A DNA stretch of 64,000 bases from Hermatobates lingyangjiaoensis (GCA_026182355.1 JAPFBL010000104.1:2659501-2723500), one strand, 5' to 3'; positions 44,171 to 57,660 are shown, counted from the first letter of the stretch. Notes: generated by a model not told the origin, from the letters alone. Numbers and translations: made by a program.

Positions 44171-46807
44171 AAATCTGGAGTGGCCTACACTCAACTTTAC
44201 TATAAGTAAACTTAATATCAAACTTCTTGGGTATATAATTTATAATGTCTCATTTAGGCATAGTATAAATATGTAAATGGAAAAGGTTTACTATATTAGT
44301 TTTTCATTCCTGCAGCTAGTACTGGTAATGAAAAACTTATCCACTTATCAATATCACGCTTATTTTTATATATCACAATAACTACCGCCGTAATAACATT
44401 TTTGAAAAGCGATAGTGAAGATTTCGTGTTACAAAAGAATCTCTTACAGGAGAACATGACCTCTATTTCAATAGCTATTGGATCATTTACATAATTTATG
44501 TGATCTTCTTCTACATTGAAGATTTAAGAAAAAAGTTTCCCATTTAAAACATAAAAATATTCCTATAAATGAAAAACGAATCTGGCAAATATAGCTGGTG
44601 ATCGATTAGTCCAGGATGAAAATCCCCACTTTCTTTTTTAATCCCAGTTATACTTTAATATCCAATTATACTTTAAATGTTGTTATCTTATGAAATGTTA
44701 TTTTCAAAGGTAATTTCATTAAATGAGTTCCAAAACGTTTTTATAACAACAGTTTAAAACGATGTTAAGTGAGAATGCGTTTGAGTTTTATTCATGATAA
44801 TTTTCTTATCATCCAGGAGATCTCATACATGGCCATCTATAGCACTATAGTGCCAGTGAATGCTGTTTATCTGACCTTCTAGATTAAAGTTTATTTGAGT
44901 CAATTCACTGAAAACATCTGGAATGGGATACAGTTAACTTCACCACATTACTAACTTAAACATAATATCAATCTCCTTGGGTATATAATATATAATGTCC
45001 CATTAAGGCATAATTTAAATGTCTAAATAGAAAAGATTTATTAGTTTTTCATTCCTGGAGGTACTGATAGTGATTTATCCACTTATCAATATACACGCAT
45101 AGTTTTGTATATCACACCACTGATTCCTATAATATCATTAGTATAACTACAGGAGTCATAACATTTTTGAAAAGCGCAAGTGTAGACTTCGTATTACGAT
45201 CTTACTCTTACAAGAGAACATCGCTTTTGTTCCAATAACCACTGGATCACTTACATAGGAGTAGTTTATTTGACCTCCTTCTACAGTGAAGATTTAAGGC
45301 AAAGTTTCAAATCTAAAACTTGAAAATATTTTAGGTATTTTAAAAACATTACAAAGTTTTTGTCTGAAATGTCAAAAATGTAAGAAGAAATGTCGCTTTC
45401 ATATAATTTTTAATTTTAGATGTAGGATAATTTCATTTATTATTTTTAAAAAAAAATGTATTAATTCTAAATAATGTTCTACATTTTTGATCTTTTATCA
45501 AATTATTATACTGGGAATTTTATTGCATGCTAGAGTTTTTTAAAAACTCATTTTTCATTCCCTTAGTAAAAAATCATAAAAAGCCAATCTACGCTGAGGG
45601 AATGTTATTTTTTCCCAGGTGCTATACTCTGTTATAAGTTTGCTGTAAATGTATATTAAAAAACAAATATATTGGTAATTAACCACTTTTGCATTTTTAA
45701 ATCAAGTTCAAAGCTGACTTTTCTGTATAATTTTAAATTTAAAAGCTGGAAGCTTGAAATTTTTAAAAATAATACTATGAGCTATTAGACTAGAATAGTG
45801 AAAAAAACTGGAAATTAGACAAAAAACATAGAAACTCTTCTATAGTACATAAAAGTTCATTCCAAAACTTCAATAGTACCCAATAATAATGTTATTCATA
45901 AACGTAAAAATATCAGCATCTGAAATTAAGCTTTGTAGAATTCAATATATAGATTGAGTAGAACAATTTGTTAGAAAACCCATCAGATTATATCTTTGAT
46001 CAGAGATCAGAGATTATATGTTTGATATGCTCTATTGTTGTTGACTTTTTACATATACAAATTTTATTCTCCTTACATCACCTATAAGTCGTTAAATCAT
46101 TTAAAAATGTTCATAATACCTCTAAACATTATATTATATCAGTGAATTCACTGAAAAAATTCTAAGTCAATGTAAAGATTGTAAAAAAATATCAAAAATC
46201 CGACAGGTATAGTAGGTGATCCCTTAGTCTAGGATAAACAAACAGTTTTTATAGCTTTATTGCTCTTTCCCGTGATTGAAACTTCATGAATATTTTTTTA
46301 TGAATTGACATTTTTTTGTTCTCACAAGCTCTCACAAGCTTTGAGATTGAATTATAAGTCAAAATTTTTACATTTTATTGAATAAAAAATATTTTCCGTT
46401 GTTTTAAAATTCTGAATATATTTTTCGTTTGTTTCATTTGTTACCTCAAAGATATTGCAAAAATATCAAAACTCTAGGTTTATCAGTTTAGGAGAAAAAA
46501 ATGTTTTTAAAAAACGGTTTTTGGCTTAAAAAGTGACTTTCCCGTCATGCATAATTCTTTCCAAACAATAGGGATCTTCTTCCCTATAAGGCACATTTTG
46601 TGTAAAATATCAACTTGATCCATCAACGATTCTGGACCGTAGCGTGGTAACAAGCAATGCTAACACACTCACCCACCCGCCCACATACACACACAGACAT
46701 CGTCAAAAACTTCATAAAATGACTTTTGGGACCTTAGAACATAAAATTCTGTCAAAATCTGGAGATAGAACTTTTTCACGATCACTATACTTTACTTATA
46801 GTAAAGT
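44171..46807 (-). mobile_element. Long noncoding repeat R1, copy 2, inverted (about 2.64 kb)
   Basis: Reverse-complement match to 15607-18868. The right end reads ACTTATAGTAAAGT, which inverted gives ACTTTACTATAAGT. The left end has CTCAACTTTACTATAAGTAA. It lacks the middle part corresponding to about 17740-18230 of copy 1, with a sharp join at about 44813. It also keeps GTGTAGGCCACTCC (complement) at its left end, which copy 1 has lost. Confidence 0.85.
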
Positions 46808-49170
46808 AATAACAATTCAACCAACAATTTGAAATTTTTTAAAAAAAATTTGAAGCGAAAATTAAAATAATATGTTATTATTACATATACTAATTAGTGA
46901 ATTAAGGTATAATATACTGATCATGGCATGTTAATATAACTATAATTAAAAGGTTAAAATAATGTAAGACATATTGGATTGACAGATGTTTGGACCACCA
47001 AGTAAAGTTGTCTCTAAGTGTAAATGAGGGGTGGAAAGCAAAGAAGTTGTGAGGTTAATTTTAAATGAACAGGTTCAATTATTTTCAGTCTCCTAAAATC
47101 TTGAGACTCTTTACAATTACAAGGACCCTCTTACCAATTACAATTGCAACTAATATTTATACACAATCATGTTCACTTGTGGTAAGCTCATCATATTTAC
47201 CATGGTTGTTATAATGCATATATTTTTCATGTATGACCGGGTGAAAGAAAATGTAAACTTTTCTGGACAAAGGTTAATAAACGACTTTGTTCCCAAAAAG
47301 CTTTGAGAAAAGTTATGTATTTCAGTAAACTATGTGATCAACCCCAGGAAAAACCTTACATGAAAACTACATAAAGTAGTACTCAACTTTATAAGCTTTC
47401 GCTTCCTTACATTTTGACCAACGTCACGCGCCCGCTTCTTCACTGCCAGTGGTTAACACACTGGTGCAATCTTATTCCCTTTCAACATCTTCATTCATTC
47501 AGCCTTCATATCATTCTAAAACTTCTGAAAAATGAGTGATCGAGTAAATCTTTTCGTCTGCTTAGTGGCTGTTCTTCATCGAGTGGTATATTTCTAATGT
47601 TCCATACATATTCAATAATTTACATGCTACTTTTTTTTTTCAATATCGTTCTATCCTCTTCCTCTCCAAGTTCTTGATGATTCTATAGAATATACGTTGC
47701 AAAAGATCTTTGCATATAGTTTCTTATTAAGTAGTATTTCTTTTCTATTGCATTTTGTTGTTTTTATGACTTCATTATGCTATATAAATTACTTGTCTTT
47801 CCAATTAACGGCTCTTTTTTTTTATTTTTTATACATTCCAGATCACTTATTTGAGAGCTTTTTTCCCCTAATGTTTTATGAGATGGTTTTAATATTCTTT
47901 TTGTTTTGAATGAATAGTTTCTCAATTTTCCAGTATACTCGGCCTTCCTACAAACATCTTAGTTTATAAACACTACTATTTTTATTCTGTTTTTTGCCTC
48001 TAAATTGGAGTTAGTAAGTTAAATTATAAGTAAATTATTGAGTTATCTGTGTACCATGCTGGCGTAATTCCTACTTCTTTCAGAATATTTAAGATTTTAT
48101 TTTACTCTCTCTGTTCATGTATAATGTTCTTCTGTACAGTTTCTTCCTTTTTGTTGGTAGGAATAAAACTTTTTTAATCTTTAGTTTTGTGTATTGCTCT
48201 TCTAACATCGTCTACAGATTTTTATCGTATTCATTTCTGAATTATATATTTCTTCATTATATATAGTTTCTTTTCTTTTTCTTTTTACCTGTTGAGAACT
48301 TATTACAGTCTCAACACATAGCTCTCGTTGATACCATTTTGTGGACCAGAAATCTATCTTCATGTTGACTAAAATTTATATTAACTGCTATTTTAATAGT
48401 TTTTGAGCAACTTAAATCTATATAGTGGAGTTTCTCTAGTCTTATCAATGCAGCTATATCAAGTTGACTTCTCCCCACTATGACAAATTCAAAGTTTAGA
48501 AAAAGGTCTGTTGTTCGTAATCAAATTTTGCTCTTTTTCACTGATTGCAAAGGCCATATAGTAGTTTATCTTTATTTCCAGTAATCAGCTATTTCTACTA
48601 TTCACGTTTTCTTCCTGATTTGCGGAATATCCTCTTTTTACTGTTTCCGCTTTCAAGAAGATTGATGCAAAAATGAAACAATTTATACGAAATAGTTTTA
48701 CTTTTAGACTACACTGGTAATGTCGTATTACATCTAAGACTGACGTGTATACGAATATTTAAAGTTTTTTTACTTTTTTTTGAACAACGTCCAGTGATCC
48801 AGTTTTTTTGTTCGGAAAAACTGGATAAAATATTTTTCTATTGAATGATTTTACTTTATGATGAAAGTCATTTAAACTACGGAAATTTTTATAAGTGGTA
48901 CAGTTGAAAAACAGTCAAACTCAGCCACTTGAAGTAGTCGGTAAGTTGAAGTTTCTACTTCTTTTGAAACCCAAACGAATATATGACATTTATTCTGAAA
49001 AAATACGTTAAACAGTTCGTTACAGTCGGTATAGTTAAACATGCAGCAAAAACAGTTTCAGTGTTTGTTCAGTCCATATGTCATCAGAACATATGAACTC
49101 AAGTACAGAAAAATAAACGCAAGACGGATCTCTAAATGTTAACGCAATACACTAGAAAACAAAATCCAGC
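46808..49170. other. AT-rich stretch, no gene
   Basis: Nothing recognised; some T-rich runs near 47600-48300. Confidence 0.5.
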
Positions 49171-49179
49171 ATGTGTACA

Positions 49180-49640
49180 GGCTTGACAAACCGTTTTGAA
49201 AGAAACAACTACTCTCTTCTAAACAGCCTTTAAAGTATGATAAAACTTGGGTTTACTATTATAAATGGGAATACAAAAGACAGAGAATCATTCCAGCTCA
49301 CATATTAGAAAGAATTATAGAACGCAGCCATCAGCGGGAAAAGTTATGTCAGCGATATTTTGAATATTTAAAATTATTTTAAATATCAACGTACGGTAAA
49401 AAAAAGAAAATTTGTGATATTGCTACACGACATTGCTCACCCCCACGAAATCCAATTGACCCAATATATTATTGAGAATATTATTTAGTTGATACTACCT
49501 CACACTCTCAATAGTCCAGATTTGGCTCCTTTGGAGTATTAATTGTATGGTCCATTTAAAAAGTTATTATATGAGAAGAAGTTCAGCAAAACGAGGAAGT
49601 AAAAAATTTGTGAAAAGTGTCCCAAAAAAAGGAATAGAGC
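49180..49640 (+). pseudogene. mariner transposase relic, C-terminal part
   Basis: TWVYYYKWEYKRQRIIPAH resembles the DETWVHHYxPESKRQ region, with the Asp replaced by Lys. After shifts, RKFVILLHDIAHPHEIQLTQ corresponds to the second catalytic Asp block (consensus LLHDNARPH). A stop follows. Then LNSPDLAPLEY and YGPFKKLLYEKKF correspond to SPDLAPSDYHLFGPLKxxL. Mariners cut and paste at TA. Only the C-terminal half is visible, with several stops and shifts, and terminal repeats were not found. Confidence 0.82.
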
Positions 49641-51970
49641 TCTTTGCATCAAGTGTAAAGTTTGAGTAATATTACTCAAGTGTAATATTTAGAAGTAGTA
49701 AAAGTCTAATTTCGTAAAAATACACACCTCTTTCTCGATATCAATTTGTTTTATTAATTATTGAATGTCCTTCATAGATTTAAAGGATTAACACATTTCA
49801 AACTTTTAATACATGATTCATAATTTATTTTCCGTGATTGAGAGATTTTCATAAATTAAGCTCTCTTTGAAATTAAAAGCAATTTGAACTGACTAAATGA
49901 ATTTAAAGCTCGTTTCCAAACACTTAGATAATATTTTTATTTTCAACACTTTTTTCATGCTAATGTTTAGATTTCTCATTTTAATTATAGGTCTTATTAA
50001 AAAAATTAATCTTTCACATTTAAATTTTTACAGATGGCGTTGCTTCGCAAGTGAACTGGCATCCCTATCTCTTTTCTCCTGATGACTGTTAAACTAAAAA
50101 TTAGAAACTGTAAGTGTGTTTTTCTATTTACTTTGTACCCAAAGTTTACGTTGAAAAGTATATATATATTAGTATATTTTGGGAGTAGACTTTTATTATT
50201 TAATTATAGAAGTAAATTAATTTATTTAATTTAATTATTTACTATTATAGAAGTAGACTATAATAGTAGTAAAAACTATTATATTTAAAAACTTTTTTTC
50301 TAGTTTTTTACTGTGGTTTGAACATTGATATATTTATATATATCTGCATAGATTAAGTTTCACAATAATCTCATGAAATAAAAATTAAGGACTGACTTAC
50401 TGTAATGAATTTATCAATGGAGCTAATAAGTTTGACTAAGTTACTCATCCTCATCTGAGTCCAGTTTATTTTGATGATCGCTCGTCAATCCATCAAAAGA
50501 TTTCATTCTATTGCTCCACTTCTTACCGTAGTGTATGTCAAGCTAAGTGGTAGTAGAATAGTGAGGCTAAATAAAACACAAACCATACTCTTCTGACATT
50601 GTCCCTAATGATTTCTGTCTTTGTTATTATATTTTTGCTCTGTTGATGGTAACAAATATTAATTCTAATTCCAAAATGTTTAGTCCTGCTATTCGAAATG
50701 AATCACAGACGTTTACATCGGGAAGAAAGAGAGAAACGTTTCACTAAGCTAAGATTTCATGGTTTATTTGGTGGACAGAAACATGAATGTTGTCCAGAGC
50801 CGAAGTCACCTTACAGCTCCATCTTGTCTACTTGCTTAATGTTGCCATTTGTCACCGAGATTGATCACTATCAGTCGCTTTCTTCATGTTTTACTTTTAA
50901 ATTTGTCAGTCTACAAGTTATTACGTTTTATTTTACTTTTTGATACCTCAATGATATACTACAGTGAATTTTACTCGGAATTAGTTCACTGTTCGTTGTT
51001 CCCCTTTGGTACCACTTTCGATAGATGAATCACATCACAATCTACCTACAACAGATGGAAGAAAAATGTGGGAAGATAAAATCAAAGGCACCCAGATTTA
51101 CAATAAAATATGTCAATAAAATAGCCGTGTGTGCATAATGGCAAATGATTGTAACCTAAGTGTGATAATTATTGACTCACTTCCATATGCACAGTCAACT
51201 TACATAGTTGGGCCCCACATTTATGGAAAATTTTATTTGCAGAAAAGAAAGTTAATATTATGTTACTATATACGTTTGTATCTGTTATTATTGATCGAAA
51301 ACGTACTGACATAATTTTAAAATGGGATAAAATAAGATCCAAGTTGATCTTAGATCAAGGAATATGAACCTTGCTCTTTCAAAGTGTTTCTACAGGAAAC
51401 TATATTATCTGCTTTGGTACTTTATCAGATCTATTCTACCTGCTTTGATTATATATTTTTTAATGTAATTATTTATTAAAAGTAGTTAGGTTCAGGTTTA
51501 TTTTTTATTATTAATTTAATTATAAATATGACATTGATCAAATATGACTATTAAATATTGATTGATCAATTGTATATATTAATTTGTAATATTTTACACT
51601 ATCACAATTTTAAATATCATTTTTGAATATTTTTTTTTATTGAGTGGTAATTTTAATATTCTGTAATGGTACATGAACATTATTATCATATCAGATTAAT
51701 CAAAGGTTAAATTAAATTAAATCAAATCTGAAGAAAGATTTAATCACTTTCTTCACGACGCAGAACTCTTAAAACAAACTGATCTTTAATACATTAACAT
51801 GATAAGTGACTCCATAATTTTAAAAATGTAATTTATAAGGTTTTTTTTCATTTTTAAACCGATCTCTTGCGGTGATAACGTCAGCCGCTTACCGGCTTTT
51901 TGTTTGATTGGTGATTCTACAGATTCAATATTGGGAATAGTAAATTTTGCCTAACTTTAGTGTATTTTGA
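49641..51970. other. Mostly unassigned, with two decayed PLE tails
   Basis: 50040-50160 is a decayed family-A tail. Its motif is at 50079-50101 (CTGATGA, C, TGTT/AACT, AAAAT), with GTAAGT at 50110-50115. 50320-50420 resembles family B (CTGTGGTTTGAACATTGAT, CATGAAATAAAAATTAAGG). An 81-codon frame at 50698-50943 has no recognisable domain. Confidence 0.6.
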
Positions 51971-52128
51971 GTAGGGATCTTTAACGAGTACCTGACCGAC
52001 GGCTTAACGCTCTCTCCGAGGGAATTTATTCACCTCCCGCATGAATAAATCGAGGACCTGGTGGGGATCCAACACCGGACTACCAGCCCAGAGGGGAGTA
52101 CGTTAACCACTGAGCTAACCTGGGCCCT
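51971..52128 (-). mobile_element. tRNA-derived SINE, copy 2
   Basis: On the minus strand GGTTAGCTCAGTGGTTAACG is a good A box. GGTGTTGGATCCCCACC is a B-box-like T arm. Downstream are CTCGGAGAGAGCGTTAAGCC, then CAGGTACTC and GATCCCTACTC, shared with the SINE at 6.5 kb. The head is better preserved here; the T-loop GGATCC departs from GGTTCGAxTCC. Confidence 0.78.
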
Positions 52129-55100
52129 AATTTATAATTTCTAGATACTTCTTTTAAATTACATTTCAATTTCATTCTGTTGTATACTTATAATTTTTCC
52201 GTAAAATCTCAGCCAGTTAGATTGTATTACATATTTCACTCATGTTTTGTTCACCGTTTTATCATGGAAAAAACAGAAACTTGTGATAAAATAATAAACA
52301 GGCATTTATCACTACTGCAGTCCTTTGACTTAATAGATACAAAAGAACACTTATAAACAGTGAATAGTTGACATTTCCAGAGACAGGCTGTATAAAAATA
52401 ACTGTTCTAAAAAAGTCAGTAAATCAGAGTGGAAATGTTAAATACAGAGCAGGCAGGTAGTGTGGTTAAGGTCACGCACATGTGACGAATGACTTTCCTC
52501 TCTTGTCTTTAAAGCCAAACTAGACCTCCCTCCCATTAATGTTACAACTTTAAACCTCTGTCATATATGTTTAGTTTAATATAAACGCCATGTTTCGTTT
52601 ATTTCATTTTTCTCTTTTAAAATATTCTATATAATTTTTCTGTCCTTGCATTTAATTTCTATAACTCTTCTCCAAAGTTCAGCATTTTAAATTCATCAGT
52701 AAGCATCCCCATTTGAATATAAGCATGCATTAACAACAATAATTATTATTGGAAAATTATTAAACCAAATTATGACAAAGTACAAACAAAATATTATTCA
52801 GAATGTTTGAAAAGGTAAAACTGAAATTAATGACAAATATATGTATTGATCTAGACGAACTCCCGAAGTATGTCCAAGAACGCAGTAAGAGATATTTTTT
52901 TCTAAATTTAACTAAACATGCTCAACAATGCTTCTTTGTTTTGAGACTGCCTGTATAGCCAAAATGAGATTTCATACATCAAAATGATTTCATACTAAAA
53001 CGTTAAAATAAAATGAAATTAAAGAAATCATAATTAATGACAAAAATGGCTAATTAATGAAAATTTTGGAAAAAATATCTACTAAGTAAAAAATATGGGC
53101 TTGTTGAAATCGCTTTCAAAGCTAAAATTCATATATAAAATAAAGTTCTCTGTTTATACGGATTTTAAGAATTTTTTTTTAGTTTTTACTTTTAGTTATA
53201 AATTTCAAAATTCATTCAAAAGTGGAATCCAATTCACTAGAAAAATTTAAATACACAATGGAAGAGAAAAGTCAAATATTGGTGTATAGGATAGGTAGAT
53301 GCTCCACTACGATGATACTAGACTATACCCAAGTTTGGCCTTTTCTAGAAACTCTGAAAGTTGAATGAATTTGGTCAGCCTACCTATCACGAGAAAGAAA
53401 TACTATTTACTTATTGAAAGCACTACGTGAACATTCAAGTAACTTTAAAACCTGTGAAGTAAATATGAGATTTAAGAGATAGGATCTTATATTTTTCTTT
53501 AATTTTTAAAACAGCATTGGTCATTTAATCATTTAACATTTTAGAAGAGTAAACTTTTGACACTATCAAATTCTATGTCAAAACTGAGAAAGTTTTACTC
53601 CTTGGAATGGGTAAAATATTAGTAAAAATAAAGCGTTAGATCCGAATTCTTGAAGGAATCTAACTATCATTTGATAAACCCTATCTTTTGATAAGCACTT
53701 AACAAAAAAAAAATTATGGCTTGCTTAAACCCAAAAATGCATAAACTTAGATAGACAAGTAAAATGTTTTAACTGCTGCAATAAATTTAATTGAATTAAA
53801 AATGAAGTGACAAAAATGACAAGAAACGTTTTTAGTTCATTTTACATTTGTTTCAACGTTTTTCTAGAAATAAATGCATTTGAAGAAGATTTTGCGTTTT
53901 TGAAACGCATTTTGTTTATGTGTCAACTTTATCCGGAAATTCCAAATGTGACAACCCATCAGTTTAATGCATGACAAACCCAATGTTTTCATATTTCTTG
54001 AGCGTGTTTTCAAGAAATATCTCAAAACCTCAAATAATTTAATAGCCATCTACTTCAATTATTTCCTTAGAAAACTATTCTGTCCTTCTAAAAGCAGTTG
54101 ACCTTCAGATATTCCCTCTGCATGTTCTTTACCTCTTGAACATTGTCTGACCCTACTGTAACCTCTTCTTATCTCAATGAGAGCCTCATCACTCTTATCG
54201 TTATCATTGGACTTTTGCAATGAATTGGATAGTCCCATCAACCTTCAACTTGCCGCCCCCGATTTTTTTCCACCTCTTGAACAGTCCTCTAAAAGCTCCA
54301 TCAATTCCTTCAGAGATTTTTTGATTCAATAAAGATTACTATGGACCCTCACTTTTATCTCTGTTACGTTAATTACTAAACCATGTCTGTGAATTTTACA
54401 GCCCATGAGTTGATTTCATTGTTTGATTTTAACATATTTGAAAGTTTTATTACTCTTAATTAATCTTTATTGATGTTTTTCCACGTTTTTATGGTTTTAT
54501 TGAGCCTCAATAAAATCTTTAAGACCCTCTGTTGACTCATCAGCTTTTCAATTGATCAATTTGGAATTTTTTAACCTCTTAGGGTAAATATTTTTAATTA
54601 ATAATCTAAATTATTACTAACAGAATACCCATCACTCAATAGGCTTAGAAACACTTCAAAACTTGTAACTTGATTTATGCAAGATATTACATGAATATTA
54701 TTGAAGAGTTTAGAGCAGAGTTACTACAAACTGTTATTGTTTGTTACAAATATTATAATATAATATGGTATTAAATTGATTTATTCATTCATTGATTTAC
54801 AAATTCATTTTAGTTTTAAACATATATTTCAAATTTAATCAATATATGATACAAATAAAAATTGAATGAAGCATTATGCTTTCCTCCCTCCATCTCATAA
54901 AAGCTTTTTTGAGAAAATGTTTAGAGATCCCAGACCATTTCTACTGCCTCTTTGAAAAATATATTTACTAAATATATATAGTAAATTATATGATTTAAAT
55001 TTTACCAAAACCGAATATATGTGGCTTTTTAAATTAACTCTGCTTCCCATAGCTATTTTACTGGGTCTTTTAAATACTCCTCACAACTTTCATTGTCTTC

Positions 55101-55150
55101 ATTGAAAATTGTTCTAACTTACAATGTCATATACATATGGTTTGTTATAG
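52129..55150. other. AT-rich stretch, no gene
   Basis: No domain-bearing frame or repeat boundary recognised. A short CT-rich part at 54075-54310 was considered and not assigned. Confidence 0.5.
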
Positions 55151-55345
55151 TCTCTAATTTTCGGTTTGAACCATCTTCAGAAGAGATAAGAGAAGGAAAC
55201 CAAGCGCACTGGTACAGAGACTGTTGGAGACCAAGGGTTGGAGACACACACAAAAAAGACTCACAATGATATTTCGACAGTCGTCGTCATCGGGCAGAAG
55301 TAGTCCCTTTGAATAGCTGAAGCTAACTGAGTGGTCGGTCGAATG
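55151..55345 (-). repeat. Family-A and family-D tails in succession
   Basis: Family-A motif at 55157-55180 (CTGAAGA, T, GGTT/AACC, GAAAA). Family-D motif at 55271-55293 (CCGATGA, C, GAC/GTC, GAAAT) with GTGAGT at 55264-55259. Both are minus strand and end to end. Confidence 0.82.
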
Positions 55346-55510
55346 CGACGAATATATATATATATATCGAGGTGGATCGAGGCCACCAGCTCAAAAATTG
55401 TGAGAGCAGAAGCTGCTGCTTCTTTTAACAATATATATATATATTTAAAGAAGCAGCAGCTTCGGCTCTCACGATTTTTGAGCAGGTGGGCTCGATCTTG
55501 CGGGTGATTC
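55346..55510. repeat. Palindrome of a PLE N-terminal segment around a TA run
   Basis: Arms at about 55370-55428 and 55446-55507 encode SSKIVRAEAAASFNN outward to a central TATATATATATA (55431-55444). A second TA run is at 55352-55367. Here the TA tract is in the centre, so two tails meet 3' end to 3' end. Confidence 0.85.
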
Positions 55511-55600
55511 TTCTATCTTCTGGTTGGAGCTTCCACATAATTGTCCAAGGGACTTCATACGAGTTTTCGACTATAATTACATTGGTCATCTTCAGGTAAA
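55511..55600 (-). repeat. Solitary hairpin motif, PLE-like
   Basis: Minus strand 55563-55595: CTGAAGA, T, GAC, 13-base loop, GTC, GAAAAC. Next to it are TTGTCCAAGG and CTTCAT parts of unclear origin. Confidence 0.55.
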
Positions 55601-55857
55601 ATCTTCTTCAGAAAGGATGCTTATATAAACTTCCTTAGTAGATGTGATTTCTGAAATAGTTTCATTAGAGTTTTTCAACCTAATGGGAACCTAATCAATC
55701 CTTAATTACTCATTTTTCCTTCTAATTTTATTTACTTCATTTTATATGACCTTGTTAGCATCTTTGATCGTTAGAAGAAATGTTAGAATGAAGTAGTAGT
55801 CATGTTTTCTTATAGTGAGTTACTTGTTGGAGAAGGGAGGGTTTATATTTCAAGGCG

Positions 55858-56082
55858 ACAATGAAAGCAATGTGCCAGATATGAGAATAACTTTTGGCCT
55901 GGTGGAGAGCCAGCTGGTGTTAGCACCCCAGCCGCTGTCGACAACACTGTGACAACTCTTGACAACTACTTCAGACCTGACAGTCGTCATGCCTGCCTGA
56001 GTCCTGAGGCAAACATTGTCCTCAAAGAAATTCACATTCACTAAAGCCAAGCAGTCACTGTAATGTAATACTGCTTTCATGG
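55858..56082. other. GC-richer island with open frames on both strands
   Basis: Near 48 percent GC by eye, well above its surroundings. On the minus strand an acceptor-like ATTACATTACAG near 56060 is followed by 68 open codons (VNVNFFEDNVCLRTQAGMTT, then GWGANTSWLSTRPKVILISG) to a stop at 55850. The plus strand also has an open stretch (VPDMRITFGLVESQLVLAPQ). I do not recognise either. It may be a host exon or a transposon piece. Just beyond it, 56093-56128 resembles the R1 right end (TGGTCTACACTCAATTTTAC). Confidence 0.4.
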
Positions 56083-56369
56083 TAATATAAGCTATACGGA
56101 ATGGTCTACACTCAATTTTACGAGAATTGTATTTTCATTACAAAAACTAATGCATAACCAATTGAATTACTTCATTATTAATCAAGTAATATTCAATTAT
56201 TTTTCATAAACTGTTTTAATAATTATGACGAAAATGCGATCGGTCTCTAACGAGTGATTTGTTTATTTTGTTAGTATTTGTACATATACAATTATACTAA
56301 CGGAGACATAAATTATATAATAAAAATAATAATTATTGTATCTGTTAATACATATAATACTGATTAATA

Positions 56370-56922
56370 TGAATGTGACCGTTTTACTATCTGGAGGAAC
56401 TTGTCATAATATCTGCACCCTAAAGCACTCGTTGAAGGAGAGTCCATGGTTGTTGGCATGGATGGCGACGGGTTGGTCGGAGGGTTATTGACGGAAGCTC
56501 TATGACCGTTCATACGGAGGCTAAGCGCTTTGTGAATTCCAGACCTACGTAGAACGCATCACACTTGGTACACTCCAAACGGTAAACCCAGTTTTTGGAG
56601 GTACAAGAGCATCCGTCAAGAACCGGGCAATTTGTATTGTGGGGGTTACAGGAGAAGAGGGATTGTGGTTTAAGGATGGGACAAGTGAGACAGCCACGGC
56701 GTCCACATAGTTGAACTCCCTTAGGCACGTGACTATCACTCGCAGGGGTCAGATTTCTATGAAAGAAAAGGTTACTGAGATTGGAAGGACGTCTGTAGCA
56801 CCCGCGAGGGGGTTTGGTGAAGATGCTAGAGGTAGAGGGTGAAGAAGACAAATAGGGAAGAGGTCTTTTATTGTCGTGCCCAGTTTGTGGATGCCAGGGA
56901 AGTAGGTGGTCAATTATAAAAA
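56370..56922 (-). pseudogene. PLE-2-like linker and GIY-YIG fragment
   Basis: The minus strand from 56922 reads LTTYFPGIHKLGTTIKDLFP, the linker block before the nuclease. Next are SSPSTSSIFTKPPRGCYRRP, CGRRGCLTCPILKP (Cys-rich) and NWVYRLECTKCDAFYVGLEF (GIY-YIG core). After a shift it continues RMNGHRASV, then HANNHGLSFNECFRVQIL and a stop. It is related to 13.5-14.1 kb but a different subfamily, closer to the copy at 63.7-64 kb. No RT is attached. Confidence 0.88.
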
Positions 56923-57542
56923 ATGTTTACTGTTTACAATTATGAAAAATAATGAAATAACCTCAATGAAATATCTGATAATTATCATTGATAGAATGTA
57001 ATGAACATGTACTATAAAATAAACATAGGTATCATAAAAACACATAATAAATAATAAACTGAAATAAAAATAACTCAATTATATATGAGTGAGCTAGAAT
57101 GACTGAATAAAAGACAGTGAACAAATTGATATTAACAAAAGATACAAATATAAACGTGTAGCATTTTTGATGAATTAGCTTAATTTAGTTGTTCAACATA
57201 TTTTGCAAAACTATGGAGGTAATTGTAAAATTTTACCAGTACAAACAGAAATAGAAATGCAGAAAGAAATTAAGAAAATAATAAAAGTTATAAATTTGAA
57301 CTAAATATTATGTAAACGAATATTGGGGATAAATATATTTCAATACTTGCAAATAAGACGATTTATTATTTAACAAAAATATTCGTAGGCTAATTTTATT
57401 TTGAGATTGTTGTGCATATCGGCTTCCAGAGTAAAAGTCTGGACAGTTTATTTGCGTTATAGTGTAGTGCGATTTTCACACATAAACATGAACCCTGTTG
57501 CGCAATAGGGCCTGGCGCAACAGGGCATAAACACCTGGCGCT
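56923..57542. other. AT-rich spacer, nothing recognised
   Basis: No frame or repeat assigned. Confidence 0.5.
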
Positions 57543-57660
57543 GTCTCACATAAACAGCATCAAAGTACTCGACAGCCCTGAATGCCAACACTGTCGTCAC
57601 GAGGAAATAGATGCAGGTCACTTCAAGACCTGCAAAAAAAGCAAACAGGTCAAACTTTTT
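57543..57660 (+). pseudogene. LINE C-terminal zinc-finger fragment, copy 1
   Basis: Frame HINSIKVLDSPECQHCRHEE, then IDAGHFKTC: a C-x2-C...H-x4-C knuckle typical of the end of non-LTR retrotransposon proteins. The 91 bases at 57543-57633 match 58722-58812 with one difference. A GC-rich 5' neighbour (GCGCAATAGGGCCTGGCGCA) is not shared. It is a fragment of the 3' end of an element. Confidence 0.75.

Noticed and set aside
46644..46832. 62-codon open frame with Thr/His-rich part
   Set aside because: It is the translated CA microsatellite and end of the R1 repeat.
54059..54241. Minus-strand 60-codon open frame as a gene
   Set aside because: No recognisable domain, splice signal or start context; base composition like its surroundings.
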